Assembly: GCF_900101435.1 (NCBI RefSeq)
Contig: NZ_FMZH01000002.1
Span: 310,001-374,000, forward strand
Reading direction: 5' to 3'
DNA from: Pedobacter soli
GTDB lineage: Bacteria > Bacteroidota > Bacteroidia > Sphingobacteriales > Sphingobacteriaceae
Length of the DNA stretch: 64,000 nt
Numbering within the stretch: the stretch's first letter is position 1; every line of letters starts with the position of its first letter. The notes beneath the pieces were generated by a model. That model was not told where the DNA came from. It did not search any database and saw only the letters and a program-made list of their open reading frames with translations. The position numbers and the translations under genes were made by a program. Below are positions 63,386-64,000 of the stretch, piece by piece.

Positions 63386-64000
63386 ATGGATAACAACTAC
63401 GATAAAATAGCCAGACATTATGATACGCTAAGTCGTTTGGTGTTTTTTAAAGCGCAGGTAAATGCGCAGGTTAATCAACTGCGTTATATCCAAAAAAATA
63501 GCGAAGTGCTGATAGTAGGTGGGGGGACGGGATGGATTTTAGAAGAACTCGCTAAGGCGCATCCTGCCGGGCTAAAAATTGTTTATGTGGAAATTTCTGC
63601 TAAAATGATTGCGCTTTCGAAAGCGAGAAATTGTGGAGGCAACGAAGTGGTGTTTGTGAACGAAGGCATTGAAGCCTTTACCGCCGAAACAGCATTTGAT
63701 GTAGTGCTAACGCCATTTCTGTTCGATAATTTTTCAGAAACAAGAGCCAGCGAGGTATTTGAACAATTAGATAGCTATTTAAAACCTGGCGCATTGTGGT
63801 TTCTGGTCGATTTCTCGCTCGATGCAAACAAAGGAAAATGGTGGAAATTGCTCCTGCTGAAATCGATGTACCGTTTTTTTAAATTATTAGGCATTGTAGA
63901 AGCCAGTAACCTGATTGATATGCATCCTTATTTTTTAGGTAAAAACTACGAAGTGGTGGAAGAACGTTTTTATTATAGCGGCTTTATTAAAGGTGCGATC
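63386..64000 (+). CDS. Class I SAM-dependent methyltransferase, 3'-truncated by the window
   Basis: The first 205 codons are in the window. It begins MDNNYDKIARHYDTLSRLVFF, a common UbiE-like opening, followed by the SAM-binding motif I EVLIVGGGTGW (41-50), then VYVEISAKMIALSKARN (motif II region), the FDVVLTPFLFDNF segment and LKPGALWFLVDFS. A methyl acceptor is not evident. It follows the UbiA-like gene by 84 bases. Confidence 0.88.
   Translation, partial: MDNNYDKIARHYDTLSRLVFFKAQVNAQVNQLRYIQKNSEVLIVGGGTGWILEELAKAHPAGLKIVYVEISAKMIALSKARNCGGNEVVFVNEGIEAFTAETAFDVVLTPFLFDNFSETRASEVFEQLDSYLKPGALWFLVDFSLDANKGKWWKLLLLKSMYRFFKLLGIVEASNLIDMHPYFLGKNYEVVEERFYYSGFIKGAI

Overview
The window reads as chromosomal DNA of a Bacteroidota bacterium, most like the Sphingobacteriaceae (Pedobacter-like). 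The grounds are TTG/TTTG...TAnnTTTG promoters, an ECF sigma/FecR/STN-domain operon, a 1130-residue IleS, DksA-like and LspA genes downstream of ileS, Bacteroidota-type short lipoproteins, and many interspersed palindromic repeats. Genus is inferred from gene content, not measured.

Layout. 0-5 kb: end of a LytTR-type response regulator, a small unknown gene, an orphan HsdR-N nuclease-like gene, htpG, a single-domain response regulator and a BadF-type sugar kinase. 5-11 kb: a minus-strand tripartite RND efflux operon (adaptor, pump, TolC). 11-25 kb: M61 peptidase, small beta-barrel protein, long-chain acyl-CoA synthetase overlapping gamma-glutamyltransferase, TlpA-like protein, GAF protein, DUF885 peptidase and an OmpA protein. 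25-32 kb: a MarR regulator followed by a fadN-fadA-fadE type beta-oxidation operon that is interrupted by a four-helix-bundle gene in repeats. 32-39 kb: three tandem FKBP lipoproteins, two photolyase/cryptochrome genes, a secreted nuclease with a tiny Cys-rich partner, a 21-bp minisatellite and a TIGR01777 epimerase. 39-44 kb: sucA-sucB. 44-54 kb: DUF1080, DUF4269, ileS/dksA-like/lspA, small membrane proteins, VOC, DUF6134 and short-chain dehydrogenases. 54-58 kb: ECF sigma, FecR anti-sigma, and an STN plus surface-repeat protein in place of a TonB receptor, followed by a REP-associated transposase between matching palindromes. 58-64 kb: MMPL transporter, recO, tRNA-Val, an array of decayed tRNA-Val copies carrying a GIY-YIG nuclease, a UbiA-like membrane protein and the start of a methyltransferase.

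How parts fit. The beta-oxidation genes and the acyl-CoA synthetase 12 kb away appear to share a MarR operator (core ATGC-NN-GCAT at both promoters), which would join fatty-acid activation and degradation in one regulon. The efflux operon, the sucAB pair and the sigma/anti-sigma operon are compact transcription units.

Most unusual loci: (1) the tRNA-Val-derived array with a GIY-YIG gene set between two altered tRNA copies that share a novel palindromic T-arm; (2) the four-helix-bundle cassette in AGTATCAAGAT repeats inside the fad operon; (3) an isolated 21-bp, about 13-unit minisatellite; (4) the transposase between near-identical long palindromes. Whether any of these is undescribed needs database searches that could not be run here.
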